Source: Rhizophagus irregularis (taxonomy: Eukaryota; Glomeromycota; Glomeromycetes; Glomerales; Glomeraceae). Taken from it: a stretch of 64,000 bases of DNA. The notes under the pieces are model-generated. The model was not told where the DNA came from, ran no database searches, and worked only from the letters and a program-made list of their open reading frames with translations. The DNA is taken from NCBI RefSeq assembly GCF_026210795.1, contig NC_089459.1, forward strand, positions 434,001 through 498,000, read 5' to 3'. Below, piece by piece: positions 32,695 through 44,485 of the stretch; position 1 is the first letter of the stretch; every line of letters starts with the position of its first letter. The position numbers were made by a program, and so were the translations under genes.

Positions 32695-34815
32695 TTTTTG
32701 GTCGTGGAACAAAATTTTGTATTTCATTACGAATAAAGGTTGTACCCAAAATACAAAACGCTGTTGCGTATCCTGAAGAACATTACGAATTAAATAACTA
32801 AATTGTAATCCTAGTCCCTCCTTTTTCTAAAAGACAATAATTCAATTAATTACATTAATCAATGACCATATCCGTACCTCCATTTTTATCAGAATCCTGA
32901 TTTAAGTGCACTTGAAGCATAGTGGATAATTCAGATAATGTTTCAATATTATTCCGGGGCCTTAAATAATCGTTTAATTACATAACAAATCTAAATTCTA
33001 AATTCCCACTATAATAAAAAAAAAGATTTTTTTTTGTATCAATATTTGATGTTTTAAAAAAAATTAAGATAAATAAATTCAAATATCATAACATACTATA
33101 AACCATCTTCACCAATTGAAAAAAAAAAATTGTAAAATAACGAATATTCATCTGGGCAAAGATTTAACATACATGCATAACCATCTCGAGCCTAAATAAA
33201 AGAATAAATCAAAATACAAAATATCAAAAATAATTGTAAAAAAAAATAAATTTTTTTTTTACTTACAAATGATAACACGTATCCTGTCCAGTAGGTTCTG
33301 ATTCTTGGATGTTTGTATAAACTACAGGAATAAGATTTCTCTGAAAAGTACGCATTTTAACAATCATTTAATATCCATATTATGTTAAAACGGAGAAAAA
33401 AATGGTGATTATGATAAATTTAATGAATTATAGTTTTAACATACTCTCTATGTGGCGAACATCTTTTCTCGATTTCATTAACCAACTCTTTTAATTTGGT
33501 GCCATAGCTTTAAATTTGACATAAAATAAAGCTGCCCGTACTGTTGAATTCACGATCTATATAAAAGTAAAAGTTATCATTATACTGATAACCTAATCCA
33601 CAAATAATCATCATCGTATTCAGCTAATTGTTCTTTTTTTTTCTATTTCCAACCCAAGATCTTTAATTGTACTAATAAATTACATTTCAATTTTAGTCAT
33701 TCCCCTTGTCATATATTGCCTAGACCTCATAAGATAAAGCTCAGAATCCCTATATATAAGTTATTAATAAATTGATATATTAGGAAAATAAAATTCTCGT
33801 AAAAAAACATATTTAAAATAATACTTTCTTACATTGGTTTGCATATATTTCAAACGTTCATCTAGAGGTTATTCTTTATCAGGATGGGGATTGGTTCTGA
33901 ACGATACTATTGAACGGAACGACTTGAGCCATTTCGAATCGGATGAACCGGTTCAGTTCCATAATCGGTTCCTGGTCAGTTCAGCGTCAGTTCATATCAA
34001 AATTTTATCAGAACCGATTCGTACCGAACCGAAAGGAACGAACCGACTCACACCGCTCAACTGTGAACCTTTTCCATTCCTATTTCATTCCTATATATAA
34101 TTGTTTAATTGTAAATAGTAAATAAATGAAATAAAACATTTATTAAACTTTGTTTTAGCAATGATTAAGTTAAACCTGTTCTTCCAATAATTTCAGGCAG
34201 CTTGTAAAGCTTTTGTTCCTTCCTCAACAAACTTAAATTACTATCTAAATCATTAAATAATTTTACTGTAGTATCAATTTGTTCCAAAATTTAGAACAAG
34301 CCTATCTATGCATTGTAACTACGGTTAAAAATTTCTAATAAATAAAAAAAAAAATTATGTTATAAAGAAATTTTTAAATATAATAAAGATTAATCTAATT
34401 AAATATTTATTTACCTATAAACATCCTTCATTCTGGTGAGGTATTCCAAGTGATGCATCAGATGCTGATGCTGCAACTGCTTCATCTGCCGAAATTCAGC
34501 TGCTAAAAGATTTGTGATGGATCGTGATGGTGAAATACTCTAGCGAGAATAAGTTGTTTATTTGAGGTTATCTTTGACGGGGAACGGTGTAGGTGATATT
34601 GTACGTTATGGAGTTCCTGGACCAAGATCACCTAAAAAATCTATTTAAAAAATCGATATTTGAATTGTGCATTAAATTTTTTTGCTAATTGAATTAATTA
34701 ATTCTTACTTCTTCAGGAGGTAACTCTGTGAAAGTATCTTGTAATTTTATAATTCTGTAAGTTTAGCTTTGCGTCCCATTCTTCTAGAGTTATTCCCTGA
34801 TATAGTTGTTGCCAT
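32695..34815 (-). pseudogene. COG3: COG3 (Golgi tether subunit) pseudogene
   Basis: Exon-like blocks on the minus strand follow the order of conserved oligomeric Golgi complex subunit 3 (Sec34): ITLEEWDAK near the start at 34815; QIDTTVKLFNDLDSNL (about 34290-34170); PLDERLKYMQTN (33875-33830); DSELYLMRSRQYMTRGMT (about 33755-33700); TKLKELVNEIEKRCSPH (about 33515-33455); NLIPVVYTNIQESEPTGQDT (about 33335-33275); ARDGYACMLNLCPDEYSLFY (33193-33130); RNNIETLSELSTMLQVHL (about 32965-32910); LQFSYLIRNVLQDTQQRF and then IRNEIQNFVPRP in a shifted frame (32805-32700). Introns with GT-AG ends survive between several blocks. Frames shift or stop many times and a foreign GAACCG-rich insert splits the gene, so it is dead. 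The C-terminal third is missing. A functional COG3 must exist elsewhere, since the complex is needed for Golgi traffic. Intron retention shows it came from DNA duplication, not retroposition. Confidence 0.8.
33876..34110. repeat. GAACCG-rich insert inside the COG3 pseudogene
   Basis: A GC-richer block with words such as GAACCGGTTC, GAACCGATTC and ACCGAACCG in both orientations interrupts the COG3-like exon sequence, which resumes on both sides. It resembles a short non-autonomous insertion, but no clean terminal repeat or target duplication could be set. Confidence 0.45.
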
Positions 34816-35218
34816 TATTTAAAAGAATAAATTCGCCAATACGTGAATGAATCGGTCAGACCAATTTGATGGGGCGATCAACGAATTTAACAGATGCCAA
34901 ATTATCATGTGATTTATGTACGACTTGTAAAGATCGATGCACAAAGGGCCAAAACAATAAATCAAAAAAAAAAACTCTATCCTATATTTGAAACGAGATT
35001 TAGTGGTTTAATATATATAAATTTCAAATTTTTGTGAATACTAGCCGTTATTATTCTTTTTAAAATCATATCTTTTCTGCCGGTTTGCTACCTGCTCACT
35101 ATTACTATTTATATCACGTTCACAACTACTGCGATTTTTCACTACTAGATTTCGCCATTTCTTGAAGATTTCTGACTGTATTGTTTCCTTTTGCTACTTT
35201 CTCCATTGCTGAATGTCT
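34816..35218. other. Spacer upstream of the COG3 pseudogene
   Basis: AT-rich; part of it (35100-35218) continues, on the minus strand, the fragment described next but with stops. No other gene. Confidence 0.4.
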
Positions 35219-35500
35219 TCATGTGATCCAGCTTGCAACTTTTGTTAATTCAGAAACGCCTTCAGCTTGAATTTCGCCCATATTAGAAAGTTGTTCTACC
35301 ATATTCTTTGCCGTCATACGATCTATTCTGTTCATATTACCTACTATAAAGTTGCCCTCAGTGTAAGATTTCACTGTTTTTATCATCCGTTTTACTGATT
35401 TCTGATTACTTTTTAACATCCATCCTCTTTTCAATTCAAATGTTTCTTCAATAGTAACTTCAAAGATAATAGATTTGTTTACTAACAAAAATTTTAACTA
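35219..35500 (-). pseudogene. Fragment of an uncharacterised multicopy fungal family
   Basis: A minus-strand stretch without stops reads KSIIFEVTIEETFELKRGWM and later RIDRMTAKNMVEQLSNMGEI, VSELTKVASWIT and stop. The pattern (basic patch, then 'R-TAK-M---L--M---GE' and a Trp-Ile end) reminds me of a repeated family in these fungi whose members look like DNA-binding parts of transposon-derived proteins. There is no proper start and the frame ends early, so I call it a relic. The family link is from memory of similar sequences and is weak. Confidence 0.4.
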
Positions 35501-37407
35501 ATGTAATAAGAAAAAAAGAATATTATCTATATAATAAGTAATAACAATAACGAGCCTGATTGTTATTTTTTTCCTGTTTATTTATAAACAATTACGATAT
35601 ATAGTAACGAAAAAATCAGAAAAAATTTTCAACTATGATCATTACTTTGTATAATGATTCATGGGTTTTTTTGGGAATTTAGTGAGGAGATATTGGACGT
35701 TGGCTCGTTTATGGGTGTTGTAGTCAATTTTGATATTTTGAACGAGACCATGATCAATATGCAGTAAACATTGAGCACGTACATGTTCGTGAAGAATTAT
35801 CACTTGTTGGATCCTCAGCACGCGTCCAAAATTCAAGCTATTATATTGAGGTGAATTTTTATAATCCCATGTAATGCTTCATTGATTAAAATACTCACAG
35901 GTGATTCTTTTTTTATAATCAGTACATCCAACGGATCGCATCATTGATGTTTGAATATTATTTCAGTCACATGATTTACTATCATATAGACCACATTATA
36001 TTAATCAAGTACTCTTTCATCCTTGACTCTAATAATATTCTAGAGTCCTTTTGCGTTGTCATTCTCTTTGTTCTGAAGTAAGTTATATTATCTGACATAT
36101 TGCAAGTTACGAGTTTATTATATTAAGCTCTAGCGACTTTATTAATTGTATCTTTCAATAGATGATCATCCACTCAATTAAACACAAAGTTGGGGACAGG
36201 CACATAATAATTCGACAATGATAAGAATTCGAATGAAGAAGAAAGGAATAATGGTTTTTCGTAATCCAAACTTAGGGTATTAATACGTAGATGGTTGATT
36301 TTTGCGGTACTTTATTCATTACTCAATAGAGCTTACAGATTAGTTCTAAGGCGCAGCCAGGAAAGTTAAACAAAAAACCCCACGGGTCACGGTCTCAAAA
36401 TGACGAGTTCACGTGGCGGAGTATGTTTTCAAAAGTACTTAGAAACACAAATGGGATAATGCGCCATACTAGATACTAATGAATCGTGATTTACTTACTG
36501 ATGTATTTAAGTTTTTTGTTACATGAATACATCGATTATTTCAACGATATTTTGCGAAACACTATTAAATAAAAAAATGTTATCAGCTTATCATGTATAA
36601 GAAATAATGGTTTCAAGTTAATGCTCTATTTACGTTGAATTATACACTAGTAAATTAAGGTGGTCACGGAAATTAATTATTATACAGTTGATCATACTTT
36701 TTTCGCCAAACCCTATTCCAGTGAAACTGGACTTCGCCCTACCGTCGTATATGAAAAATACAGGGAAGCCAATTAGATTCGTTGAAAGATTGTGATTGCT
36801 TGTTACTCCAGAAACTGTAATTCATTTCTTAGTACCCTTATCATTCACTGTGTTGTTAACGAACGAAGAAATATTAGCTGCGGTCGATGGAATATTATTG
36901 ATAACAGATAAATGGTAAATATTGTTAATAGATAACGTATATAGTAGGCAATAACGGACATATAGTAAGAGTAAGGAAACACATACTTATGCTTCAGAAA
37001 AAAAGAACTACTATACTTGTTATTTTTAGCTTTATCGAAAGAGATATCCAGAATGTATGACCTTTGTTTTCGAATCTAAACAATTATATCCAAAGGATAC
37101 GCTTCACGTGTTTGATCAAATTATTTTTTGCGATATAAAACATTACTCGTCACTCCCTTTCGATTATCATTAATACTTCATCTGTAATCGAGGAATATAT
37201 GTCCACTGTTTTCTTCGTATTGTGATCACTAAATAACCATATTCTGTTATCAAAATATTTTCGTGATCGAAATATCGAAATACCATTATTTACTATTATA
37301 AGTATGTTAGATGTAACAATCAATAATCTAGTACATGTGAAACAAAAAATATATTCTGTTCCGTTGTAGACACATTGACTTAATGCGAGTTATGCGAACA
37401 TACCTTC
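35501..37407. other. Intergenic, no gene supported
   Basis: Mostly AT-rich with small GC-richer pockets (36340-36425, 36700-36790) that may be gene relics. A 64-codon minus-strand frame at 35642-35836 has no motif and no support. Confidence 0.4.
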
Positions 37408-37943
37408 TCATGTGAACGATATTACTTTTACACACTCTTTTTCGTAATAAAGAAGATTATCCTTCAATTTAAGCCTCTTAATTTCATTTTTTAGATTATT
37501 AAAATCAAGATCATTTTTATTAGCATTATCGTAAAATACTATAACAACTAGTTCATGAAATTGACCAAGAGTCAGAATTTTCTCATTTTCTTCCGAACTT
37601 TTTATTTGTTGGTCCTTTTCAATATCCTTCTCCAAATTTTTTATTTGCTGATCCTTTTCCTCCATAGCTGCCTCCAAATTTTTTATCTGTTGGTTCTCCC
37701 ACTCATTAAAATAATGTTGTTCTTGATCGTTACGCTTCCGTTTGTGCGAATCATAGTCTTTTGATTGTAAAAAGTATATTTCGACATTACCCAATTCTGT
37801 ATCATGAATGATGAAGGCTTTATCATGAACGCTTTGATAAAAATCTTCGGCAACCTGTTTTGACACGTTATTGGAATAAGTAATTCTTCGAGTTTGCTGA
37901 ACACAAACCATCGCTGATTGATCAGTGGGGCAAATCTTCTTGA
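37408..37943 (-). pseudogene. Coiled-coil protein fragment missing its first exon
   Basis: The minus-strand frame is open from a TTTCAG acceptor-like site at 37944 and passes KKICPTDQSAMVCVQQTR, so the ATG at 37911 is probably internal. The middle contains a heptad-like internal repeat (QQIKNLEAAMEEKD, QQIKNLEKDIEKD, QQIKSSEE) that predicts a coiled coil. The start part (SVHDKAFIIHDTELGNVEIY) looks like a folded domain but I do not recognise it. No upstream exon was found within the spacer, so the gene is either partial or uses a distant first exon. It could be transcribed from 37911 as a 167-residue protein. Confidence 0.45.
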
Positions 37944-39442
37944 CTGAAATAAAAGGATGTAAGCGTAAGAAATAGTTTTACGGTATAAATGACACGAATA
38001 ACATGATACATAACGCGAATGAATGACAATTAGCGGAAAAACTTTTGATTAGTTGTTTTAAGGAAAACATGAAAAAATCATTAATTTTTGAACGCGATAA
38101 GCTCAATATTGATTCTGAAATTATTTCATCCATAAACAAGTATTTTACGTTATATTTTGAGTAACGACTCGTTCACCCATTTAGATAGTCAAAAAAAATC
38201 CAACAAGGAATATTATTCAGATTTCTGTAAAGGATAGACATAATAATATAGCTTCTCCTCGCCCACTTAATAGCCATACACTGCTGACCTTACTTTTCGA
38301 TGACAGATATCCAACCATATCTAACAGAATATTGTTTAGTATTTATAATTCAACTTTAATAAAATTTCCTAAATAGAAATTTCGCTAACATAAAAATCTC
38401 ACGTTAGAATTACTTCAAAGATAGATAAATTATTAATAAAAAATTTGAATTTTTTAAGTAATCTGGTTTATTGCAAATTCGTTGAACATAATATATCAAA
38501 AGTTATCTTTTTGATTAATTTGATAGCTTCAATAATTCATATAACATTTTATATCAAAAATTTTTGAATATATGTAACTAAATTGATACGGGAATTTACA
38601 AGGTTATACTTTACACTCCTACATACATATTACATATAACTTTGTAAAATGAAATATTAGTGAAATTGGTTTTTTAGTTTTAAAATATTAAATTGAAAAA
38701 TACCTTAAAAAGAATTTCTAAACATTTAGGTGGATTATTTAAATTTAAATAGAAAATAACTATCAATTTTTTTTTTTTTTAAGTATCCTCCGTAAAATTC
38801 TTGTTATATTTGATATTCACGAGCATATTTTTGCATTGTATCCTTTTATAATTATAAAATAATTTCCTAATGAAAATAAAGAATTTATATGTGTGATCTA
38901 ATTTAAATAATGGATAAATATCTCGCAATTAAAAATCTCGTTAGAAATTCTTTTTAATAAGCTTAATTCATCTCACATTTCTGAACGTCAGATGTTATAA
39001 AATGACGTAGTTGCGCATTCAAATATTCACAATTTTGCAAGCATATTGAAAAAAAGGCCAAAAAATTTGCAACTTAAAATTAGTTAGTTTAATAAAACAC
39101 AGTTGATTAGATTGATTTTACAAATTATAATTAAAATAAAGAAAATTAATACTGAATTTCCGCAAATCAGATTTGAGAATAGCTTTTACTTTAAGGAAAT
39201 TAAGTATATTTAATATATTTAAGAACTGGAAAACTAATATTTAATTCTTCAATATTTCGCTTAGTTACAAGTACATTTAATCAATTATTAAATTTCGTTT
39301 GGTTAAAGATGAGTTGTTGATCCAATCCTGGACAGTACTCTAATTAGATTTTTATTAAACATATATATTTTTTTTTATTTGAATCAAAGAAATTCATAAT
39401 ATGAACTTAATTTATCATATATAGAACAAAAAAATATATGAC
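37944..39442. other. Intergenic; 3' flank shared between BTB copies
   Basis: The part 38330-38650 matches, in inverted orientation, 47090-47640 downstream of BTB copy B (for example AAAAGTTATCTTTTTGATTA and its complement). This shows that copies A and B duplicated together with at least 1 kb of 3' flank. No gene of its own. Confidence 0.5.
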
Positions 39443-40942
39443 TTAATTTTTAACAACTTGAAATACTTCATAATCATTCGCATTGAAATTACGTGGTAAA
39501 TCAATTGAATAATAAGTACGTGGATTACAACGCCAGGCACCATTATTTTGACACCATAAATCACAGCCACTACCAAATATCGGCCCATAATCTGACATAC
39601 CAAGTATAGAATATTGTTGTTGATCTTCTTTCGGATAACTTACTTTTGCAGTTTGAAAGTTATTTCTATCTGCAAATGAGAAAATAAAACTATCATTTGT
39701 TGGCTTATAATAATTATCATTATTTAAAATCGGCTTCCAGTCCAATGGATTATACCCTCCAACTATTTGTTCTGAATTTGTAATTTTTGCTATAAGTATT
39801 GTAGGTCCTTTATTATCACATAGATTATGGAATGCTGCAGCTGTGTTACCATCTCTACTAGCACGATAAAGTAAATTGAATTTATATGGAATATTTCTTA
39901 CGTTATAATAAGAACTATTTTTCTTTTCGATCCAACTAGCAAAAATATCAAAATGTTGAGACTTAGTAATAATAACTGAATTATACCCCAATTGTCGTTT
40001 AGGTCTTCTTGATCTTGATGGTAATGAGCTAATAATTTTTGTTATGTTATTAGATACTAAATAAAATTGCATGATTTCACCCTTCAGTTTTTTTGGTAGT
40101 AATTCTTCATAAGGAAATACTTTCTCATAATAATCATCAGAAGAAATATCTTGGAATCTAATTAATGGAATTAATCTATGTGTGGTTCGTTTCATTACTT
40201 CAATATCATCATTGGTCCACTTTGAAGGATCTTGATCAATATCAGGATTTTGAGCATATGACCATTTTATCAAATTATTCCAAATTTCAATTTCATCTAA
40301 TGCAATATTTTCTTGTTTGAGAATGAATTCGATCATTTGGGATGACGATCTTAAAAAAGTATTTTTTTCAAATAATAACTCTGGAGTATCATAAGTTATT
40401 TTTAAACAATAATTTCTTATAAGTTCAAAAGTTTCACTTTGAAAAATATTTTCAAGAAATTTAATCGCATTATTTTTGATAAATTCTTTCTGATTATCAA
40501 TTAAAAATTCTTGAATATATTTAACAAGTGAATGTAATTCGAATTCATTTGCCATTGTTAATAAAGTCACAATATCTGAAGCACTTTCAACACTTAAATC
40601 AATCTTCCCACAATATAAAAATCTATTATTAGATTAATTTATTTTAGCTTAATTTTTTTTTGCATTATATTAGTTTAAAAATTATTTTGAAATAAATTAC
40701 CTAAAAATATTTTCCAAGATTTTTGATGGAACATTAGATTTCTTAAAAATGAATTTTCCGTCCTTCTTTTCTTTCAAATTAGAACGAAAATAATTTGAAT
40801 GACAGCAGAGAATTATGGAATGAGCATAAATTTCTTGTACATTTGGTTCTTCTCCCACTTGTACAATAACGTCATAATTTTCTTTTTTTTCAAAAAGTTG
40901 TTCAAGATCTTTCATAAGTTCCGGCCAAAATTTTGACTCCAT
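39443..40942 (-). CDS. BTB-BACK-TLDc protein, copy A (2 exons, 473 aa)
   Basis: Exon 1 is 40942-40701 and exon 2 is 40622-39443, joined in phase 2 by a 78-bp GT-AG intron. Residues about 5-100 form a BTB/POZ domain (NYDVIVQVGEEPNVQEIYAH, SIILCCHSNYFRS), about 105-230 a BACK-type helical linker ending in the motif LIPLIRFQDISS, and about 300-472 a TLDc domain (FNLLYRASRDGNTAAAFH, CDNKGPTILIAK, GGYNPLDW, DSFIFSF, YGPIFGSGCDLW). BTB-BACK proteins dimerise and can act as adaptors for cullin-3 ubiquitin ligases; TLDc domains are linked to oxidative-stress protection and V-ATPase regulation in other eukaryotes. It is the only copy of the local family on the minus strand and has a promoter with amplified motifs. 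Role in this organism is unknown. Confidence 0.9.
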
Positions 40943-40949
40943 TTTCTTT

Positions 40950-41130
40950 TTTTTTTTAAAAAAAAAAAAATTTTTAAAGGCAAATTTATATAATAATTAA
41001 TCATTAATTGACCAAAATGTAAAAATAGGCCATTGATTTTCCAAAATGTAAAAACAGGTCATTAATTAACCAAAATGTAAAAGAGATTCTCATTAATTGA
41101 CCAAAATGTAGGTTTTGATCAACGTTACTA
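40950..41130 (-). promoter_or_regulatory. Promoter of BTB copy A with four tandem motif copies
   Basis: Reading leftwards, ACATTTTGGTCAATTAATGA-type words occur four times with about 31-33 bp spacing (near 41005-41120). The other BTB copies carry a single ACATTTTTGGTCAAATTAAA. Closer to the gene are TATATAAATT and a T-run/A-run palindrome (about 40951-40973) just before the ATG. The motif repeats are likely cis-regulatory sites multiplied in this copy; that is inference. Confidence 0.55.
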
Positions 41131-41929
41131 GTAAACTTTAGATATTCCATTGGATGATACAATTTATATCTGCAGATTCACTATCGAATTAAATATGTTA
41201 TCATGAAAAAACTTTGCACAATAATTTAAAATCAAATGGTCTTAAAAAAAATTAGATATATTAAATTATTATTTAGTTATGTTTATATGAAATCAATTTA
41301 ATAAATTAATAAAGTGAACAAATTGATTTATGGCTTATGTAATATGTAATTATTATTTGTTGCTGACTTAGCCAAGTCTTTTAAAAAAACTTGTTGTCAC
41401 CTGATCACCATTGAGGTGCAGCAACATTGATCGGGAGAAAAGGGGAAAACGAGAGGGAAAGGGAGAGCGAGAAGGAAAGGGAAAAACGCAAAAACGCAAA
41501 AATACACACACACCACCCACACACAAATCCACACACAAATCCACACACAAACCACACTCCCAACTCACATACCTAAAGGAAGACGTAAAGAAAAGAGGAA
41601 CTAAGAGAAGACCTAATAAAGAGAAGACCTAGACAGAGAGAAGATAGACCTAAAAAAAGAAAAAGAAGACGAAAAAAAAGAAGATAAAGAAAGCCTGAAA
41701 AGATTGGTATTGAGACATATCTATATAATTTAAATTATATACTCAATTACTCATGACGAAATCTACATCATGTCATAGGGGATTATTAGAATTATTATTT
41801 GCAATTTTTTTAATTTTTTTCGCGTTGGTAAGTAACTTTTATTCATATGATTGATTGTTATTGTACATCGTCACGTGCTGGACGGACAGTAGTAGCTTCG
41901 TTGCACTTCGGACTAAAAAAAAATCTGGC
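41131..41929. other. Upstream flank of copy A with purine-rich and AC-rich tracts
   Basis: 41354-41430 is the inverted match of 50163-50244 (TTGCTGACTTAGCCAAGTCT), so it is part of the duplicated flank of copies A and C. From 41433 to 41700 there is strong strand asymmetry: GA-rich, then ACACAC-rich, then GA-rich sequence. Frames across it are low complexity and are not genes. Confidence 0.5.
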
Positions 41930-42290
41930 AAATGGTTAGCAATGTTATAAAGTAAACTTCAATTTCTTCATATATATCATTTTGTAAATCATCACTTTTA
42001 ATAAGTTGAACTAAAGTTGACGTGAAATCAAGCGATTTAAATATTTTATCCGGAGATCTTGCCATCAAGTTCGTACAAAATTACTGTTAGAGAAGTAAAT
42101 TGAAAGCTTGTTCTATGAACAAGTTCAAAACGTTGTTCCATCCATTGGGATTCATTTTCAGTTAAATAATTTTGTAAATAATCAATTAGTTCTTGAAGAA
42201 GAAACTCATCTGCTACTAGTTAGACCTTAAGAACATCTGAAGCGTCTAGTTTATTCAATGAAAGGACACCGCCATAAATATACCTACATT
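41930..42290 (-). pseudogene. BTB-BACK gene fragment of a second BTB subfamily
   Basis: On the minus strand the text RYIYGGVLSLNKLDASDVL, LVADEFLLQELIDYLQNYL, ESQWMEQRFELVHRTSFQF and, after a frame change, FCTNLMARSPDKIFKSLDF is visible. This is the end of a BTB domain (YIYGG) and the first part of a BACK domain, but clearly of a different subfamily from the five local copies. A stop interrupts the first block and frames shift at least twice; the BTB start and everything after BACK are missing. Confidence 0.75.
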
Positions 42291-43379
42291 ATAAACGATG
42301 ATTTTTAAAAATTTAGTTTCATCAAATCTATTGCTTTCATAGAACATGACATAATAAAAAGAAAGATCTGAGATCAGTCAAATTTATGCATATCTGTTTA
42401 TATACTCGGATTTTTGTAAATCAAATTTATGCATATCTGTTTATCTGTAACTGATTAAAATTGTAAATAAACGTCCCACCCAAAAAAAATTTACGCTTTT
42501 TTTTTCTTTTATTAAAATAATGAAATGCCGACACCAAATCACATTTTTGTTTTCTAAACATTCTTATTTTTTCTGAAGCGTTCCTTCTAAGTTTAACAGC
42601 GGTGACCGGTGGAGGCTAAAAGTGACAGTAAATTAGAGTTTGGAACAAACAAAAAAACTTTAACTACTGGGCCTTTAACCACCAATTAATTAATTAGTTA
42701 ATATGTTATAAAGAATTTTAATACTTTTCAACATAGCGAATCTTCAACAACGCAAATCAATTGCAAAATTTCAAAGTTTCTGCACTATTATAACATATGA
42801 ATTTTTACTATAAATACTTACAGCATAGACTTTTCCCTTATGGCTCTATTGTACTCGCGATTTTTACGTTAGTATTGTTGGGAATAAACAAAAAAAATAA
42901 ATTTGCCGTTGAAATAACGTAGTTTGTGATACTTTATGATGATAGTATATTTAGAGGCAATTTAGCAAATATATTCGAAATAATTCTAATAATTCTTGAG
43001 ATTATTTAGTTGAGATATCATGTATATTTTCTGTCAATATTAGTAGTTCTATATGGCAAAACATCTTTTTTTATAAAAATGATTCGTTCAGGTACGTGTA
43101 AAACGGGATTGACATGTTATGGTTAATATTCGATTTATTATTTTTTTTGCTATTAAAGATTGATTGTCATTTTTATTGATTACAATTAGCTAAAGATAAT
43201 TAATTATTAATTAATATAAGGTTATTCGCTCTAGAAAAATACAGCTTAGTTATATCGTACTCGGAAAAAAAAAATAAAATATGTTCTTATAAAATATAAA
43301 TCGTTTTTTACATATCTATTCTCAATATCGTAAAAAGTTTTGATTTTGTATTCTTAGCATCATCTGATCATCATATTAT
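42291..43379. other. Intergenic, no gene seen
   Basis: AT-rich. A 26-bp-class direct repeat (CAAATTTATGCATATCTGTTT) occurs at about 42380 and 42421. AAATTGTAAATAAACGTCCC followed by an A-run near 42460-42490 may be the tail of an old retroposon. No coding region. Confidence 0.4.
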
Positions 43380-44485
43380 CGTAAAAAAAAATTAAAAGTA
43401 CACGCTAACACAATCAAGAAATCCAAAGTGATGACGTTTCTTTCTTGAACTTTTCTTTGAGGCTTCTTTTTGGTATTTTCAACGGGAAAGTTATAGTGAT
43501 CATATGGTGTATCTAGAAGAAATAGATATAATAAAAATTGAAGATATATATAAAAAAAAATATGTGCAAAATTCGCACATACTACTCTTAGCTTAACAAC
43601 AACTCTACAATAATCCATGACGCTCCCCAGTTATTCGTAAGTCCCTTTGCCTCTCTTTCCGCTATTTTAGAATAATCACCACGTAACCATAACAGGCTGT
43701 TCATAGCATCCAAGTCAAACAAGCGGCCGAAGCGGTCCATAAAAAGAAGTCCAATGTAGCGCTCTCTCTCCAATGGCAATGATATGTTCAAACCCATAAT
43801 CCCTAACTTCTTCAATATAATATACAAGAACTTTCTTTCACATAATCAATATCATCGTCTTGATATTGACCTTGGAGCTCATGTCCAAGTGAGGTTGCTA
43901 CTGAGTTACGATTGGATTTAATAATTGTGTCAACTACCATGGGTCGACTCTTTCTGCAAAGCCCATTCGTTTCATTGTTTTCATCACACGTTCGCACAAT
44001 ACACATAGAAGTATCAATCTCAGTCAACAGGGCTCTTCTTTGTCCATGTAGTGCCCTCAAGAGTACCAACTCTGCGCAATGGCCCCAATTTTGAGATAAT
44101 TTCTTGAATATTCACGAACATTTTAACCTGCACCATTTGATTCCCGCCATCATCTCTACTTTCGACATTGCTATTGACTTGTTGATCTCTCTCGGCTCCG
44201 AACATGAATAGTTCATTTTTACCGAAATCGTTAAATTCAGCGCTGATGGGCGCTTAGCGAGTTCGGTTCCATCATAGTGACTTTTTCGGCCAGAATAATC
44301 AACATTTCGCCAAGGTATTCTTTCTTGTTTCTGAAACTCATCCCCTCGAAGGGAGCTGTCTTCATGATGTAATGCGCCCATAACAAACATAGCCCACACC
44401 GTTATCATTAGAATTGGGCGGCAGAATGGCGGATGTACCATAACACCCGTGGTATTGAACGCCAATACGATTCCTTGAGTCCTAA
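43380..44485 (-). pseudogene. Broken gene for an unrecognised membrane-associated protein
   Basis: After an ATTTAG acceptor near 44482 the minus strand reads TQGIVLAFNTTGVMVHPPFC and PILMITVWAMFVMGALHHED (a likely membrane segment), then IPWRNVDYSGRKSHYDGTEL; after a frame change DDGGNQMVQVKMFVNIQEII; then, shifted again, LHGQRRALLTEIDTSMCIV and later YIGLLFMDRFGRLFDLDAMN and GLTNNWGASWIIVE. A last exon-like block after a TTCTAG acceptor (about 43518-43385) reads PYDHYNFPVENTKKKPQRK. The GC content is well above the spacer DNA, as for a conserved gene. At least three frame changes make it a pseudogene. I do not recognise the family; a homology search with the blocks should name it. Confidence 0.55.

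Noticed and set aside
41411-41632. Plus and minus frames over the GA/AC-rich tract
   Set aside because: Low-complexity sequence only; Lys/Arg/Thr or Val/Cys repeats arise from the tract itself.
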